Positions 60,737 to 64,000 of a DNA stretch of 64,000 nucleotides are shown in pieces. Numbering within the stretch: the stretch's first letter is position 1; each line of letters begins with the position of its first letter. Source of the DNA: Aulostomus chinensis (taxonomy: Eukaryota > Chordata > Actinopteri > Syngnathiformes > Aulostomidae). The notes beneath the pieces were generated by a model. That model was not told where the DNA came from. It was given only the letters and a program-made list of their open reading frames with translations, and made no database searches. The translations under genes and the position numbers were made by a program. The stretch is from the NCBI GenBank assembly GCA_037954235.1, contig JBBMOA010000015.1, positions 4,084,001 to 4,148,000 on the forward strand, read 5' to 3'.

Positions 60737-62150
60737 GAAGCAAACATCTTTTCATCAAGGTAAAGTTGTTCACATAGATCTTCTTTTTCAGATTTACAAA
60801 TTCAAACCAGCATCTCTAACCCTCAGGTGCCCTCTAACCTGCTATGGCTAATGCGATGATTTCTTCTTTTTTTTTTGCCTCACCCTCACTAATGCAACAG
60901 ACTGTGCTCACTCTTATTTATTACAATAAAAAAAGAATTCTCATCACTGTATCCTGAGAAAAAAAAATTCCGCAAGGTTTTCAACTTCTGCATCCTTCTG
61001 CACTGAACAGTGTATGCATTTTCAGGGCATGCTTGTAGTTTTGACTTGTACATGTTGTTTATTAGCCCCTGACTAGCTTTAAACTATTTATATCCTAACC
61101 CCTAGTGGCATTTGAGCTCACCATAGTGCTTCTTTATACTTTTTTTTTTTTTTTTTTAAATAGCATCTCATCATTTGGTGGAAATCCACAAGCCTCACTG
61201 GTGCCAGATCGGGCAGTTACTCACCCTGTGGTCAAATTGAACAGGAAAAAGAAGCATCAATGGCATTGTTGAAATCTCTCACTCATTGAGAAGGCAGTAT
61301 TTTCATCTCTATATAAAAAAACAAGCTGCAATGGCAGTACAATCATGTCACAAAAATGCCAACTTTGGGTTGTACACTAATTTTCTGTCATGGTCTGTAG
61401 CCTCCCCTGAGGTAGGCTGGGCCACCCACATGCAACCCTGTATATCAAACTCTAGTTCCACCACTGGCATAGTGAAGCTGAAACATTCATGTGAAGTAAC
61501 AAAAAGGAAAACGAGTGTAGTCTATGTAATCAGCCTGACTGGGTCTTGTATTGTGGCAGTTCTCCTGTGGATCCAGGACGACTCTAAATAGAGCTGACGT
61601 AATTTGCATGGGTGTTATGATCCTAGGTTCATTTTAGAGTAGCTCTGAATGTCTGGCGGTCCTGTCCAGACCCAGTATGAATCCCATAGATGTTTTCTTG
61701 AGAATTTATGCATGTTGGGTTGGGATTTCTGTGGTTTCAAACCTCCACAGTCACTTCACGGTTTCTGGCTGCACCATAGCATCATGGTGGTAACTTGCTG
61801 CTCAAGTCAGTTCAAGAATTTTAACCATCAGCCTCTTGGTTGCTTCAGGCTTCTGTTGTTGCAGTAAACAACAAAAATAGCAAACCTGCAGATGAAACCC
61901 GAAACGAATTTAAATGACTGCAGATTTTTTTCACCTCACTTACATCTTGCAAAGCAGATCATGTTAATGTTCCATAGCGGGGGGAAAAAAGTAACTGCAG
62001 TAATGAGCACAACTGGAAAGGGGGAGCCCAACAAAGACTGTTTTGTGGAAACAACACAGTCTTAAAGTGGAGTGTCATCTTGTATTTGTACTTCTAAATG
62101 GCATGCTAGAAAGCAGCCGGACTGATAGGATGCGTCCAGGGTTACTGGTC
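60100..62150. other. Gene-free stretch
   Basis: Apart from the AT tract at 60651-60733 I see no supportable feature. The plus-strand frame at 61286-61591 has no family resemblance. Confidence 0.45.
60651..60733. repeat. (AT)n microsatellite, about 41 units
   Basis: Perfect or near perfect AT alternation over about 82 bp. The Tyr/Ile frame over it is an artefact. Confidence 0.95.
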
Positions 62151-62152
62151 CA

Positions 62153-63147
62153 TCACAAAGTGGTCCGCAGCAGCCGAATGACACGCTGGTAAAGCTGCTG
62201 GATGACCGACGCCGCATTCCTACAGGAAAACAGGAGTGAGGGATGTTGCAGGAAGCACAGAGACAGAGAGAATTTGTAGGGAAAAGGGTGGGGATAAAAA
62301 AGAAGAAGTAAAAGGTAAATTGCTGATGAAGCAACAACAGAAAACAAGTCATGTACCCTTGAGTACGTGAGCTCAAAACATTACTAATTCATAGGTTTGA
62401 TAACAGTATGGTGATTATATGCCTCCTGTTTCTGTGACCTTTGACCACTGAAATCTTTCCTGTTCATCCTTGAGTCCAAGGGGATGTTTGTGTCAGATCT
62501 GAAGAAATTCCTTCGAGGATGCACACACAGGAGCGCCAAGTGCGACAAGCTGGCGCATTCAGCTGAAAAATCTCATGCAGCAGCTTGTCTTTATTTGTCA
62601 TCGGTGAACTGAACTGCTGTACTGAGTGTCGTCATAGGTCAAATCAAAGTGTTTCTGGATCAAGTAGATGTGGACCATACCAGATGATGCACTTGCATGT
62701 TTCATGGAACGTGTTTTGAAAGTTCTGCTGTGGTTAGCCATCAGCCACTGTCAGATTCCAGCTTAATATACAGGATTGAATAACAAACAGCAAAACTATC
62801 CAGAAAAAAGTCTGTTTTTACAATCTTTCACATGCATAATTTGCTACAATCCAGGTGTTCGTTTATCAAGCTGTATGCTCAGGAGCCACAAAGAAGAAAT
62901 GCATATGGGAAAAAATGTCTCTGTGAGCACAAGACATCTGTTCCAAGCATTTACTTGAAAGACATAACGAACGGTTTGGGTGAAGTGTCTCATTAATGTA
63001 GGGACTTTGACATTGTATGCTATAATAATAGGCTCACCGAGCTCCGTCAGAGAAGCAGTTGTTGCGGTTTGGGTGAAGGCAGAAGAGTGAAGCCACACAG
63101 TAAACACAGCACAACAACATGGACAGTAGCCGTCTCTTCAAAGACAT
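62153..63147 (-). CDS. Putative 58-residue protein with hydrophobic N terminus
   Basis: Two exons with matching phase: 63147-63038 (ATG in an exon opened by acceptor TTTCTTTCAG at 63154; donor CG|GTGAGC) and 62219-62153 (acceptor TTCCTGTAG; TGA stop). The product begins MSLKRRLLSMLLCCVYCVASL, basic then strongly hydrophobic, like a signal peptide or membrane anchor. Then come a cysteine pair (CLHPNRNNC) and an amphipathic Arg/Leu-rich C terminus (QQLYQRVIRLLRTTL). I recognise no family. The exon is open upstream of the ATG (two codons, LE), so the frame could continue into earlier exons of a longer protein beyond the window. Splice signals are good, which is the main support. Confidence 0.45.
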
Positions 63148-63159
63148 CTCGAGCCTGAA

Positions 63160-64000
63160 AGAAACGCAGGTGATTTCTCTCACATTGTCTGAAACAGACA
63201 ACACACAGTTCTTGTATCGTGGCAACTGTGACACTCTTGAACACGAAAGAGAAAACAGCCTGCCAATCTACCTCAAACCAAAACACAATCCTCCAGTACT
63301 GTTTGTATGAAAGGGAGCAGTCTGTACATAAAAACTATGAGAGTTTTTTTTTTAACTTGCCATAAAGTTCTGTTGTATTTAAATGAAAATAGCTTCAAGA
63401 AAACAACCTCAATTTAAGTCTGTGTGACAAATAGAAGCAGAAAGGTTGAAGAATTAACCATGTGATGCTACATGATGAGTCCTGGACTGAAGCAGCCGCG
63501 GTGTAATGAGTTCACGGCTCCTACTGAATGACACACATTTCTCTAAAACGTCCTTCGGATATCAGCGTCATCATCACCTTCACAATCCTGCTCAGCTTTA
63601 TTCTTCTGAGAAAAAAAGACCTCTTTCCTGACAGGCTCCAGTCTTCCTCACTTCGGTTGTACAAAAACTCCTCAGCAGCTCCTTCAAAACAGATCCCACG
63701 AGAAGGTGGAGTCACAAGAGTCCGTCACAGCAGTTGGAGGATGGCGTTGGCAGAGGTGTAAACAGGGTGCAGGTTCCCTGGGTGCTGCTGGGCACCGGGC
63801 ACATTTACTGCTGACCACCACTTTGTTTTGAAAGGTCCTGAAAGGTCTAGCAGTGGTGAATAACATTCCTACATTGTGTCTGTTGGAGCTATTTTAGTTT
63901 GTCAGGAGGGGAGGGGAGGTGTGATAAAAAGAGGATCTTTCCTCTTAGGTTGCTGTGGACTCACGTTGAACCCAGTGGAACTGGGCTGGGCTGCTTTGGG
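63160..64000. other. Right edge, no supported gene
   Basis: Possibly upstream leader of the putative 58-residue protein. Short frames on both strands are not supported by splice phase or family resemblance. Confidence 0.4.

Noticed and set aside
1..64000. CRISPR arrays, operons, phage or plasmid features
   Set aside because: Tandem repeats here are microsatellites or transposon ends; no spaced direct repeats and no prokaryotic gene organisation were seen.

Overview
The window is vertebrate nuclear DNA, almost certainly from a ray-finned (teleost) fish. The evidence is compact multi-exon genes with consensus GT/AG splice sites and some introns under 150 bp, dense CA/GT and AT microsatellites, tRNA-headed SINE copies, L2/CR1/Rex1-like LINE pieces, DNA-transposon MITEs, and a pair of GIMAP-type GTPase genes. 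There is no sign of prokaryotic sequence, CRISPR arrays or plasmid functions.

Layout: 1-15.3 kb has no gene that I can support; it holds microsatellites, a SINE, one copy of a second interspersed repeat and two repeat-poor stretches that could be conserved non-coding DNA. A complete three-exon PLAC8/cornifelin-like gene lies at 15.9-17.6 kb (minus). A repeat block follows at 18.2-24.0 kb: a SINE with an inverted tail, a decayed LINE, a second interspersed repeat, and a LINE reverse-transcriptase ORF of 589 codons without stops. At 25.9-28.0 kb (plus) a TATA box, a non-coding exon, an open coding exon and a polyA signal suggest an unrecognised small gene. At 29.8-34.6 kb two GIMAP GTPase genes are arranged head to head: a minus-strand gene with two GTPase domains joined across an 87-bp intron, and a plus-strand four-exon single-domain gene. 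Between them lie a minus-strand TATA box and a 362-bp MITE; an ISRE-like motif sits in intron 1 of the plus-strand gene. At 35.0-40.3 kb (minus) is a complete hnRNP A/B gene, convergent with the plus-strand GIMAP. A BTG/TOB-family gene lies at 43.7-45.5 kb (minus). The mitochondrial carrier slc25a14 (UCP5-like) lies at 50.6-59.4 kb (minus), with a candidate upstream first exon at 60.05 kb; its introns hold a Harbinger-like MITE and a large AT/GT low-complexity tract. At 62.2-63.2 kb (minus) two exons could encode a 58-residue protein with a hydrophobic N terminus.

The genes do not form a pathway. The GIMAP pair is the only functional cluster (lymphocyte/innate immunity GTPases). hnRNP A/B, the BTG factor and slc25a14 are housekeeping, RNA or cell-cycle, and mitochondrial genes. 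All exon structures were rebuilt by hand from splice consensus, reading phase and remembered family sequences; no alignment or transcript data were available.
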